Shown: in pieces, positions 7,104-14,625 of the stretch
Numbering within the stretch: position 1 is the first letter of the stretch
Layout of the letters: the number at the start of each line of letters is the position of its first letter
From: Hydrogenophaga sp.
GTDB taxonomy: Bacteria; Pseudomonadota; Gammaproteobacteria; Burkholderiales; Burkholderiaceae_C
Reading direction: 5' to 3'
Assembly (NCBI GenBank): GCA_030684755.1
Contig: JAUXXN010000443.1
Coordinates: 1-16,451 of the forward strand
Length of the DNA stretch: 16,451 bases
The notes under the pieces: generated by a model
What the model saw: the letters and a program-made list of their open reading frames with translations, nothing else
Databases searched by the model: none
What the model was told of the DNA's origin: nothing
Position numbers and translations under genes: made by a program

Positions 7104-9698
7104 ATGACACACACCCTGCTCACAGGCCATATCTGCGCACGGCGGTGGCTTGTCTGGTGCTGTTTGGCACTGGCCCCCGCCCTGGCTTGGGCGCAGTCTG
7201 CGGGCTCGCCCGTGGTGCGCGTGGGGGTTTACAACAACCCACCCAAAATCTTCATGGATGCCGAGCAGCAGCCCGCCGGTATTTTTGGCGACCTGCTGCG
7301 CGAAGTGGCCCGGCAAGAAGGCTGGACGCTGCGAGCCGTGCGCTGCGAATGGCAAGATTGCTTGGACCAAGTCCAGGCTGGCCAGATCGACTTGATGCCC
7401 GATGTGGCCCGCACGCCCGAACGCGAAACCCTGTTCCGTTTTATGCCCACGCCCGCCATCCACAGCTGGTCGCAGGTGTACCGCCACACTGGCCAGAAAG
7501 TGGACTCCATCTTGGACCTAGAAGGCAAGCGTGTGGCCTACCTGCAAGGTTCTGTGCAGCAAACCTTTTTTGCCAACCTGCTAAACAACTTCAATGTCCT
7601 GGTGACCTGGGTGGCCGCCAACAGCCTGGACCAAGCGTTTGCATTGGTGGAGCACCAGCAAGCCGATGTGGCCCTGGCCAATGTGCATTACGGCGACTGG
7701 ACAGCCTCCACCCACAACGTAGTGGGCACGCCCATCATGTTTCAGCCTGCGGCCCTGCACGTGGTCAGCGGCCTACAAACCAACCCCGCATGGCTGCAAG
7801 CAGTCGATCAACATTTGGCGCAGTGGAAAGCCGATCCCACCTCGACCTACCACAGCACCTTGCGCCGCTGGGGCAGCCCCGAAACACCGCACGGCGTTCC
7901 GGCCCACATGGTCTGGGTCATGCTGGCCGGCTTGGGAACACTGGCGCTGTTGGCACTCACCGTGGCTTGGCTGCGGCGAGAAGTGGCCCGCAAAACCCAA
8001 GACATCCGCGCCAGCGAGGCCCGGCTCAACACCATCCTCGACAGCGTGGACGCCGCCATTTACATCAAAGGAACGGATTTTCGCTACCGCTACGCCAACC
8101 GCAAGGCGGCCCAAATCTTCGGCGCCACCGCAGACCAAGTGGTGGGCAAGCGCGACGAAGACTTCTTTGAACGCCGCACCGCCGACAACATCCGGCAAAA
8201 CGACAGCCGGGTGTTCAAAGAGAAGATTCGGCTGACCACCGAAGAAGTCAACCAAAACCTGGGCAACGACACCGAACAGGTGTACCTGTCGGTCAAGTTG
8301 CCACTGCTGGACCCCAGCGGCCAAGCCTATGCGCTGTGCGGCATCTCCACCGATGTAACCGAACAGCGCCAGGCCACCGAAGAAATCCACCGCTTGGCCT
8401 ATTTCGATCCGCTCACGCACCTGCCCAACCGCCGCGCGCTGCTCGACCGCATGGCGCGAGAAATGGCCCTGGCGCAACGCACCGGGCGCAATGGCGCACT
8501 GGTGTTCATTGACCTGGACCACTTCAAAGAAGTGAACGACTTGCTGGGCCATGCAGCGGGCGATGAATTGCTGCGCAGCATCGCCACCCGGCTGGGCAGC
8601 ACCCTGCGCAACACCGACACCCTGGCGCGTATCGGCGGCGATGAATTTGTGCTGCTGCTGTCCGACCTCGACAGCGACCGCGACCAAGCCGCAGACCAGG
8701 CGCTGAGCACCGCGCGCAAGCTCAAAGTTTGCTTTGGCCAGCCGGTGCAACTGGCCGAACGCCCCTACGCCGTGACGGCCAGCATGGGCATTGCGCTGTT
8801 CACCGATGCAGCCGACACGCCCGACAACCTGCTGCGCTGGGCCGACATGGCCATGTATGCCGCAAAAGATGGCGGCCGCGACCAGATACGGTTTTTCAAT
8901 GCCGACATGCAAACCCGCGCTGAGGCCCACGCCGAGCTGCTGCAAGACGTGCGCCGCGCCATTCAACACAAAGAATTCATCCTGCACTACCAGCCCCAAG
9001 TCGATGCGGATGGCAAGCTCTGCGGTATTGAGGCGTTGGTGCGCTGGCAACATCCCGACAAAGGGCTGGTGCAACCCGGAACCTTCATCCCGGTCATTGA
9101 AAACACCGACCTGATGGTGCCGCTGGGCCAAGACATCCTGCACCTGGCCTGCGCCCAACTGGCCCGGTGGCAACACCTGCAACCCGCGCAACCTGTGCCC
9201 ACTTGGCGCCTGGCCATCAACATCAGCGCCAAGCAGTTTCACCACGCCCATTTTGTTGACCATGTGAAACACGCCATCGACCAAACCGGCGCCAACCCGC
9301 ACCGCATCGAACTGGAGCTGACCGAAAGCCTGCTGCTGGACAACGTGGACGCCGTCATTGAAAAAATGACCCAACTCCAGGCCATGGGCATCGCCTTCTC
9401 GCTGGACGACTTTGGCACCGGCTACTCTTCTTTAGGCTACCTCAAGCGCCTGCCGCTCTACAAAATCAAGATCGACCAGTCGTTTGTGCGTGACCTCGAC
9501 ATCAACGCCAACAGCCAGGCCATTGTGCGCACCATCGTCGCCCTGAGCGACAGCCTGGAGCTGAAGGTGATTGCCGAAGGCGTAGAGACCTCCGCGCAAA
9601 AAGCCCAGCTGCTACAGCTGGGGTGCCACCAATACCAAGGCTATTTGTTCAGCCGCCCGGTGGCTGCGGACGAACTACAAGCGGGGTGGATGGAGTGA
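7104..9698 (+). CDS. Periplasmic-sensor PAS-GGDEF-EAL protein (c-di-GMP synthesis/degradation)
   Basis: 864 residues from the chosen ATG. This start gives a clear signal peptide (basic ARRW, hydrophobic LVWCCLALAPALA, cleavage after AWA at about residue 30); the longer frame from 7026 would overlap the preceding gene and spoil it. Residues ~35-260 look like a family 3 solute-binding domain (VVRVGVYNNPPKIF, DLMPDVARTPERE), so it should sense a small ligand in the periplasm. A transmembrane helix follows near 270-292 (VWVMLAGLGTLALLALTVAW), then PAS (~305-420) and GGDEF (signature 511-515, I-site RNTD 502-505). EAL comes last, with EAL at 643-645, DDFGTGYSSL from 768 and EGVET at 825-829. Both catalytic domains keep their key residues, so it may be bifunctional; which activity dominates cannot be read from sequence. 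Confidence 0.93.
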   Translation: MTHTLLTGHICARRWLVWCCLALAPALAWAQSAGSPVVRVGVYNNPPKIFMDAEQQPAGIFGDLLREVARQEGWTLRAVRCEWQDCLDQVQAGQIDLMPDVARTPERETLFRFMPTPAIHSWSQVYRHTGQKVDSILDLEGKRVAYLQGSVQQTFFANLLNNFNVLVTWVAANSLDQAFALVEHQQADVALANVHYGDWTASTHNVVGTPIMFQPAALHVVSGLQTNPAWLQAVDQHLAQWKADPTSTYHSTLRRWGSPETPHGVPAHMVWVMLAGLGTLALLALTVAWLRREVARKTQDIRASEARLNTILDSVDAAIYIKGTDFRYRYANRKAAQIFGATADQVVGKRDEDFFERRTADNIRQNDSRVFKEKIRLTTEEVNQNLGNDTEQVYLSVKLPLLDPSGQAYALCGISTDVTEQRQATEEIHRLAYFDPLTHLPNRRALLDRMAREMALAQRTGRNGALVFIDLDHFKEVNDLLGHAAGDELLRSIATRLGSTLRNTDTLARIGGDEFVLLLSDLDSDRDQAADQALSTARKLKVCFGQPVQLAERPYAVTASMGIALFTDAADTPDNLLRWADMAMYAAKDGGRDQIRFFNADMQTRAEAHAELLQDVRRAIQHKEFILHYQPQVDADGKLCGIEALVRWQHPDKGLVQPGTFIPVIENTDLMVPLGQDILHLACAQLARWQHLQPAQPVPTWRLAINISAKQFHHAHFVDHVKHAIDQTGANPHRIELELTESLLLDNVDAVIEKMTQLQAMGIAFSLDDFGTGYSSLGYLKRLPLYKIKIDQSFVRDLDINANSQAIVRTIVALSDSLELKVIAEGVETSAQKAQLLQLGCHQYQGYLFSRPVAADELQAGWME

Positions 9699-10009
9699 CG
9701 CGGCCCCTGCCTTTGCCTTTGCAGTACCTGATCTTTGACGCCAGCGACGACGGCGAGGGCACCGGCACCTGGGACGCCATGGCCAGCGTGCGCGCCGCCG
9801 ACCTGCCCGCCGTGCAGGCCGAAGTGCAAGCCGTGCTGGCCTGGGCCGAACGTCACAGCCCCGGCCCACGCGGCCCGCTGGACGAAGGCGGCACTTGGGA
9901 CGCCGACGAACACCAGCAAACCGACGGCGACTGGACCACCGTCACCCTCACCCTGACCGGGCCGTGGGCATGGGGCGAGGCGCTGGTGGCGCGGTGGTCG
10001 GGGGAGTGA
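9695..10009 (+). CDS. Small conserved-type hypothetical protein
   Basis: 104 residues from a GTG that overlaps the TGA of the preceding EAL gene (GTGA, 9695-9698), an arrangement typical of translational coupling. An ATG further upstream (9623) is in frame but lies deep within the other gene. The protein is acidic and tryptophan-rich, with QYLIFDASDDGEGTGTWDAM near the start and PRGPLDEGGTWD in the middle. It has no signal peptide, membrane segment or motif I can link to a function. Proteins with the same QYL(I/V)FDAS...GTWDAMA start occur as hypothetical proteins in Comamonadaceae (from memory, not checked). Co-expression with the c-di-GMP gene is inferred from the overlap only. Confidence 0.75.
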   Translation: MTRPLPLPLQYLIFDASDDGEGTGTWDAMASVRAADLPAVQAEVQAVLAWAERHSPGPRGPLDEGGTWDADEHQQTDGDWTTVTLTLTGPWAWGEALVARWSGE

Positions 10010-10206
10010 TTTCAGCGGGTCGACACGGCGTGGCGGATGGCTTGCAAGACTTGCGCAGCTTCCTGGTCAGCAACCCGGTGCAGTCGATTGTGCTGCCAGC
10101 ATTGGGCGCAGGCCTGGGCGGACTGCCCTGGGCCACCGTGCGTGGGCACATCGAAGTTGCGCTGGGCAATTTGGCCTTGCATGTGCAGGTGTACGAACCG
10201 TTGTGA
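10006..10206 (+). pseudogene. Macro-domain (ADP-ribose-binding) protein, C-terminal remnant
   Basis: A frame of about 66 residues, open from a GTG at 10006 that overlaps the previous stop. It reads ADGLQDLRSFL, VQSIVLPALGAGLGGLPWAT, then a helix and VQVYEPL at the end. The LPxLGxGxGGLxW...VxVYEP pattern is the C-terminal third of macro domains such as DarG-type ADP-ribosyl hydrolases. The N-terminal part with the ADP-ribose phosphate and catalytic loops (normally about 100 more residues) is missing; unrelated coding sequence stands there. It is therefore probably dead, although the short peptide could still be translated. It lies directly upstream of a toxin-antitoxin pair. Family confidence is fair; function in this form is unlikely. 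Confidence 0.62.
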
Positions 10207-10217
10207 ACATGGGTGGG

Positions 10218-10280
10218 GCCAAAAAGTTGGCAAACCCGCTGGTCCAGAGCCATAATCAGCGCCAAATAAGGAGCCAAATA
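10218..10280 (+). promoter_or_regulatory. Promoter, operator candidate and ribosome site of the toxin-antitoxin pair
   Basis: TTGGCA at 10227-10232 and CATAAT at 10251-10256, spaced by 18 bases, make a good sigma-70 promoter. An inverted repeat GCCAA-AAAG-TTGGC (10218-10231) overlaps the -35 box. The 8-mer GCCAAATA occurs twice as a direct repeat, at 10261-10268 and 10273-10280. GCCAA-type half sites thus occur three times and are candidates for binding by the Phd-like antitoxin, since such operons are usually self-repressed. AAGGAG at 10268-10273 lies six bases before the ATG, and the second 8-mer overlaps the start codon. Confidence 0.65.
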
Positions 10281-10531
10281 TGGAAGCCATTTACGCCGAT
10301 GTGATGATCAGCATGTCCGAGTTCAAGAAAAACCCGGCTGCTGTGTTGCGCGAAGCCAAGCGCCGCCCGGTGGCGGTGCTGAACCACAACAAGGCGGCGT
10401 TTTACATGATCGAACCTGCTTTGTTCGAGGCCATGCTGGAAGAGCTGTCTGATCAGGAACTGGGCCGCACAGTGCTGACACGCATGGGCGAGCGGGCACA
10501 GGCAATTGAGGTGGACATTGACGCCATCTGA
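10280..10531 (+). CDS. Type II antitoxin, Phd/YefM family
   Basis: 83 residues. The N-terminal half (ADVMISMSEFKKNPAAVLREAKRRPVAVLNHNKAAFYMIEP, residues ~5-46) has the Phd/YefM DNA-binding fold signature: S-E-F-x-x-N-P, then an R/K-rich turn and the VAVLNHNKxxFY(M/L)I strand. The acidic C-terminal half (LEELSDQELGRTVLTRMGER) should wrap the toxin. It has a strong AAGGAG ribosome site and its own promoter. Its 3' end overlaps the toxin start, so the two are translationally coupled, with the antitoxin made first. It probably represses its own promoter through the GCCAA repeats upstream (inference). Confidence 0.92.
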   Translation: MEAIYADVMISMSEFKKNPAAVLREAKRRPVAVLNHNKAAFYMIEPALFEAMLEELSDQELGRTVLTRMGERAQAIEVDIDAI

Positions 10532-10892
10532 GCCGCCCCAGCCAGCGAGCAAACACAAGTACCGCTTGCAGTTTGTGCCCAGCGCGTGGGCAGAGTGGCA
10601 AAAGCTGGACGGTTCGGTGAAAGAGCCGCTGCGCAAGTTGCTGAAAAAGCGGCTGGACAACCCCCATGTACCGGGTGCCGCCCTGCACGGTGCGCTGGCA
10701 GGGCATTACAAAATCAAACTCAACAAACAAGGCTACCGGTTGGTTTACGGCGTGCAAGACGATGTGTTGATCGTCATGGTGATGGCGGTAGACAAACGCG
10801 AAGACAGTGCGGTGTACCAGTCGGCCATGGCGAGAGTGACCGAAAAAATGGCCACCTTGGCGAAGTCAGTGCTTCAAAACCCGAAAGCATGA
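10518..10892 (+). CDS. Type II toxin, RelE/ParE family
   Basis: About 124 residues; expected to be a ribosome-dependent mRNA interferase. The core KYRLQFVPSAWAEWQKLD, AGHYKIKLNKQGYRLVYGVQ and VMVMAVDKREDSAVY is typical of the RelE/StbE branch, with the conserved basic and Tyr residues in the GYRLVY strand. No ATG is available. TTG at 10518, with GAGGTGG at 10508-10514 upstream, is my choice; TTG at 10506 is also possible. Either one overlaps the antitoxin, whose stop is at 10529-10531. At both ends it is longer than the usual 85-100 residues: about 17 residues before the core and about 20 after VYQSA (RVTEKMATLAKSVLQ). Its stop overlaps the ATG of the next ORF (ATGA). Confidence 0.88.
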   Translation: MTPSEPPQPASKHKYRLQFVPSAWAEWQKLDGSVKEPLRKLLKKRLDNPHVPGAALHGALAGHYKIKLNKQGYRLVYGVQDDVLIVMVMAVDKREDSAVYQSAMARVTEKMATLAKSVLQNPKA

Positions 10893-11287
10893 CGGCCCGC
10901 AACCCATTGCCTAGGTGCCACCCGGTCCTTATCACAGTGCGTTGGCGGCCCGAAGGTGAGGCAATCAACGGTAACTATGACCGGTCGTTCCAAGGTGAAG
11001 GTGCGGCTGTGCTTGCTGAAGCAGTCGGCTATATCGAACGCAACTATTTGACGGTCACCGTCATCAAGCATCCCGACCGTGCAGAAAGCACGCGCTTTTG
11101 GAACTTTGCCCTGCTGGACATCCATAGCGCGCTCGGGAGGGTTGTTGCGGGTTTGAATCCAGAGAGCGACACGCCTGTCACGGTGGATATTGGCTATCAA
11201 TCCATTGTCATCAGCTCGTCTGGTGAATTGCCAAGCATCCAAGTTCTGGCACACCCACACGCCAGGTCGCCCAGAGCTGGACGGTGA
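10889..11287 (+). CDS. Unrecognised ORF coupled to the toxin gene
   Basis: 132 residues from an ATG that overlaps the toxin stop (ATGA, 10889-10892). I recognise no family. The central part (HPVLITVRWRPEGEAI, GAAVLAEAVGYIERNYLTVT, RFWNFALLDIHSALGRVV) has a plausible alternation of strands and helices and an ordinary residue mix. The last dozen residues (AHPHARSPRAGR) look like read-through into non-coding or shifted sequence, so the true 3' end may be lost. There is no signal peptide or membrane segment. A competing frame on the minus strand (10874-11260) looks less protein-like. It could be a third member of the toxin-antitoxin transcript, or a fragment of a larger gene. Confidence 0.4.
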   Translation: MTARNPLPRCHPVLITVRWRPEGEAINGNYDRSFQGEGAAVLAEAVGYIERNYLTVTVIKHPDRAESTRFWNFALLDIHSALGRVVAGLNPESDTPVTVDIGYQSIVISSSGELPSIQVLAHPHARSPRAGR

Positions 11288-11330
11288 TTGACCAGGGTTC
11301 AGGCGTTCCGCAAGACGCAGCCCCCAGCCT

Positions 11331-11621
11331 GCGCCAGGATTGTATTTGGGCAGCGGCTACCAGCTGCAACGGGTGGCCGAGCAAGACGAACCGCTGAAGC
11401 TGAAAGACGGGCGTTTTTTGCTGCTGCGCTAGGTGTTGGAGCAAGGCGGGCCAGCCGCCGCCCGCCAAGCGTCTGAAGCCTTTTATGCCAACAAGGGGCT
11501 TGAGAGGCTGCACCACCGCGACCATTCCGACGCGTTTTGGAACGAAGTGGACAAGGTGCTGCCCGACCACCGAGAGCGCAAGGAATGGCTGCGGGTTCGC
11601 GGCGCAGCGCTGGACTTGTGA
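11331..11621 (+). pseudogene. Decayed YgjP/M48-type metallopeptidase gene
   Basis: One frame reads LYLGSGYQLQRVAEQDE...LKLKDGRFLLLR, meets a TAG at 11430-11432, and continues in the same frame VLEQGGPAAARQASEAFYAN...LERL, then HHRDHSDAFWNEVDKVLPDH and KEWLRVRGAALDL to a TGA at 11619-11621. The order (YLG.xYxL strand; AxxAxxAFYxxKxxERL helix; DHSxxFWxxVxxxLPDxxxRKxWLRxxG end) resembles YgjP-like zinc peptidases (DUF45). Between LERL and HHRDHS (about 11510) the middle of the domain, with the zinc-binding HExxH, is absent, and the 5' end is unclear. An internal deletion plus a stop make it a pseudogene. Such peptidases often accompany type I restriction loci (general knowledge). The family call is moderate. 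Confidence 0.5.
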
Positions 11622-11643
11622 ATGTGTGGGCCAGCCCAAGCCC

Positions 11644-14625
11644 TCAATGCCCCGCCAACAGCGCCACATTCCCCCCCGCCGCCGTGGTGTTGATGGTCAG
11701 GGTCTGTTCGGCACAGAAGCGCAGCAGGTAGTTCGGGCCGCCAGCTTTGGGGCCGGTGCCGCTCAGGCCTTCGCCGCCGAAGGGTTGCACGCCCACCACG
11801 GCGCCGATCATGTTGCGGTTCACGTACACATTGCCCACCCGTGCTGCGGCGGCTAGGGCTTGGGCGCGGCTGTCGATGCGGGTCTGGATGCCCAGCGTGA
11901 GGCCGTAGCCCAGCGCGTTGATTTGCTGGATGACGGCCATCGGGTCGCCGCCCCAGCGCACCACCTGCAACACCGGACCGAAGATTTCGGCTTTCACGTC
12001 GGCAATGGCTTTCACTTCAAACATCTGCGGCGCAATCAGGTTGGGCATTGCAACCGACTTGGTAACGGCGGGCTTTGCGGCAGCGGGCAGCAGCGGCTGG
12101 GCCTGGGTGTGCAGGCGGTTGAGGTGGCGCTGGATGTTGTCAAACGCTTCCGTGTCAATCACCGGCCCCACATCGGTGGCGAGGTCGGCGGGGTTGCCGC
12201 ACGCCAGTTCTTTGGCTGCGCCTTGGATCATCTCTATCACGTGGTCGGCAATGCCTTCGTGCAGGCACAGCAGGCGCAGCGCCGAGCAGCGTTGGCCCGC
12301 GCTGCGAAAAGCGCTTTGCACCACCGCGTCGGCCACTTGTTCGGGCAGGGCGGTGCTGTCCACCAGCATGGCGTTGATGCCGCCGGTCTCGGCGATCAGC
12401 GGCACGATGGGGCCGTCTTGCATGGCCAGAGCGCGCTGGATGATCTTGGCCACTTGCGTGGAGCCGGTGAACACCACACCGGCAATGCCCGGCTGCACCA
12501 CCAGTGCCGCGCCCACGGTGTCGCCGGGGCCGTGCAGCAGTTGCAAGGCGTTCACCGGCACGCCTGCGGCGTGCAGCAACTTCACCGCTTCCAGCGCCAC
12601 GGCGGGCGTTTGTTCGGCGGGTTTGGCCAGCACGGTGTTGCCGGTGGCCAGCGCGGCGGCCACTTGGCCCATGAAAATGGCGAGCGGGAAGTTCCAGGGG
12701 CTGATGCAGACCCAGGCGCCCCGGCCTTCTAGGCGTAACACGTTGCTCTCCCCAGTGGGGCCGGGCAGCGTCTGCGGCGCCATCACGCGTTCGGCGTCGT
12801 TCGCATAGAAGCGCAAAAAGTCCACCGCTTCGCGCACCTCAGACACCGCGTCACCCCAGGTCTTGTGCGCTTCTTTCACCAACAGGGCGCAAAAGTACGG
12901 CAACTGCAGTTGTAGCGCATCGGCGGCGCGGCGCAAAGTGGCTGCGCGCTCGGCCACCGGCGTATGGTTCCATCCCGCGAAGGCGGCCACGGCGGCGGTA
13001 GACGCTGCGTCCACCTCGGCGGTGCCCGCCTCGGCCACAGCGGGCACCGGCGTGCTGGCGAGCGCGGCCAGCAGCGGTTCGCGCATGGAGACCACCGCCA
13101 GATCCAGACCCTGGCTGTTGACGCGCTTCGCGCCGAACAGATCCACCGGCAAGGGCAGCGCCGGTTGCGGCTCTAGGCGCAGCGGCGAGATGAGCAGCTC
13201 GTCCATGCCCACCGATTCGTCGGCCAGTTGGTGCACAAACGACGAATTGGCGCCGTTCTCCAACAAACGGCGCACCAGGTAGGCCAGCAGGTCGCGGTGC
13301 GCGCCCACCGGCGCGTACACGCGGCAGGCCACCAGCGGGTTCTTCAGCACCTCGCGGTAAATGCCCTCGCCCATGCCGTGCAGGCGCTGCAATTCAAACG
13401 GCACACCATGGCGCGAAGCCATTTGCAAAATGGCGGCGATGGTGCCCGCGTTGTGGGTGGCGAACTGCGGAAAAATCGCGTCCGGCGCGTCCAGCAATGC
13501 GCGCGCGCAGGCCAGGTAACTCACGTCGGTGTGGTGCTTGTGGGTGAACACCGGGTAGGTGGGCAGGCCCAGCTCTTGGGCACGTTTGATCTCTGCGTCC
13601 CAGTAGGCGCCCTTGACCAAGCGGCACATGAATTGGATCTTGTACTGGCGGGCCAGTGCGGCCACGTGTTCGATCAGTTCGACCGCGCGGGTTTGGTAGG
13701 CCTGCAAGGCCAGGCCCAAGCCGGTCCACTGCGGGCAGTGTTCAGCCACCAGTTGCGCCAGGGCATCGAACACATCCAGCGACAGCTCCAGCCGGTCCAC
13801 TTCTTCGGCGTCGATGGTGAGGTTCAGGTTGGCCGCCGCCGCCGCACGGCACAGTGTCCACACGCGCGGCACCAGTTCTTCCATCACACGCTTGTGCTGC
13901 GCGTCCTCAAAGCGCGGATGCAGCGCACTGAGCTTGATGGAAATGCCGTCGTTTTGCGCGGGAGAACGGGCCGGGCTGGCGCTGTGGGCAATGGCAGCTA
14001 GGGCGTTTTGGTAGCTGGACAGGTAGCGCAGCGCGTCGGCTTCGGTGCGGGCGCCCTCGCCCAACATGTCGAAACTGAAGCTCAGGTTGCCCTGCTTTTT
14101 TCGGGCCGAAGCGGCTTCACTCATGGCCTCTTCAATCGTCTGCCCCAGCACAAACTGGCGGCCCAGCAACTGCACTGCGCGCAAAGTGGCGGCCACCACG
14201 GTTCTGGCGCCCAGTTTGGCCATGAGGCCAGGCTCTTTGCCCGCACCGGGCAAAAAGTGCTTGGACATGGCGATGGCGGTGGACGACAGGCGGGACAGCG
14301 TGGAGTCGGCGGCACCCTCAAAGTCGGCCCGGCCCAGCTGGTCGGCGGTGAGGGCAATGGCGGTCTCGGCATCGGGCACGCGCAGCAGCGCTTCGGCCAG
14401 ACGCATCAGCGCCAAGCCCTCGGCGCTGGAAATGGGGTATTCCTTGAGCAGGCTTTCCATGGCCCAAAACGGCGGCGGGTTGTTGCGCACAGCGCGCACC
14501 CAGGGTGCGGCCAGGGTGGCGGCGCCCGCCCAGTCCAGCGCGCCTTGCAAGGCGGCCAAACGCTGGGCCACGGTGGCGGCCTCAGGGCGGTAGGGTGAGG
14601 GCAGGTGGTCGGTGGTGCGTGGCAT
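11644..14625 (-). CDS. putA: Bifunctional proline dehydrogenase / L-glutamate-5-semialdehyde dehydrogenase
   Basis: 993 residues; oxidises proline to glutamate in two steps with FAD and NAD+, acting at the membrane face and passing electrons to quinone. The PRODH barrel occupies roughly residues 130-480 (SIKLSALHPRFE; IDAEEVDRLELSL; CRLVKGAYWDAEIKR with K338; ELQRLHGMGEGIYREV; GANSSFVHQL). The aldehyde dehydrogenase half runs from about 540 to the end (ISPWNFPLAIFMGQ, FTGSTQVAK, general base E746 in AETGG, nucleophile C780 in GQRCSALR, PFGGEGLSGTG near the end). There is no N-terminal ribbon-helix-helix DNA-binding domain, so this is a short, type A PutA that does not repress itself. ATG 14625 is chosen because GGAG stands just upstream; a TTG at 14646 would add seven residues. 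The divergent Lrp-type gene is its likely regulator. Confidence 0.96.
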   Translation of the reverse strand: MPRTTDHLPSPYRPEAATVAQRLAALQGALDWAGAATLAAPWVRAVRNNPPPFWAMESLLKEYPISSAEGLALMRLAEALLRVPDAETAIALTADQLGRADFEGAADSTLSRLSSTAIAMSKHFLPGAGKEPGLMAKLGARTVVAATLRAVQLLGRQFVLGQTIEEAMSEAASARKKQGNLSFSFDMLGEGARTEADALRYLSSYQNALAAIAHSASPARSPAQNDGISIKLSALHPRFEDAQHKRVMEELVPRVWTLCRAAAAANLNLTIDAEEVDRLELSLDVFDALAQLVAEHCPQWTGLGLALQAYQTRAVELIEHVAALARQYKIQFMCRLVKGAYWDAEIKRAQELGLPTYPVFTHKHHTDVSYLACARALLDAPDAIFPQFATHNAGTIAAILQMASRHGVPFELQRLHGMGEGIYREVLKNPLVACRVYAPVGAHRDLLAYLVRRLLENGANSSFVHQLADESVGMDELLISPLRLEPQPALPLPVDLFGAKRVNSQGLDLAVVSMREPLLAALASTPVPAVAEAGTAEVDAASTAAVAAFAGWNHTPVAERAATLRRAADALQLQLPYFCALLVKEAHKTWGDAVSEVREAVDFLRFYANDAERVMAPQTLPGPTGESNVLRLEGRGAWVCISPWNFPLAIFMGQVAAALATGNTVLAKPAEQTPAVALEAVKLLHAAGVPVNALQLLHGPGDTVGAALVVQPGIAGVVFTGSTQVAKIIQRALAMQDGPIVPLIAETGGINAMLVDSTALPEQVADAVVQSAFRSAGQRCSALRLLCLHEGIADHVIEMIQGAAKELACGNPADLATDVGPVIDTEAFDNIQRHLNRLHTQAQPLLPAAAKPAVTKSVAMPNLIAPQMFEVKAIADVKAEIFGPVLQVVRWGGDPMAVIQQINALGYGLTLGIQTRIDSRAQALAAAARVGNVYVNRNMIGAVVGVQPFGGEGLSGTGPKAGGPNYLLRFCAEQTLTINTTAAGGNVALLAGH

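Noticed and set aside
7773..9374. Long minus-strand open frame of 533 codons
   Set aside because: It lies wholly antisense to the GGDEF-EAL gene, whose domains and catalytic motifs are intact on the plus strand. The minus-strand translation is rich in Val, Gly, Gln and His, as expected of an antisense shadow in GC-rich DNA.
10874..11260. Minus-strand frame of 128 codons opposite the unrecognised ORF
   Set aside because: It has no ribosome site or family resemblance. The plus frame has an ATGA overlap with the toxin gene and a more ordinary composition.
13228..14001. Plus-strand open frame of 257 codons within putA
   Set aside because: Antisense to the proline dehydrogenase domain, with His/Val/Gln-rich shadow composition. 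The putA motifs are continuous on the other strand.
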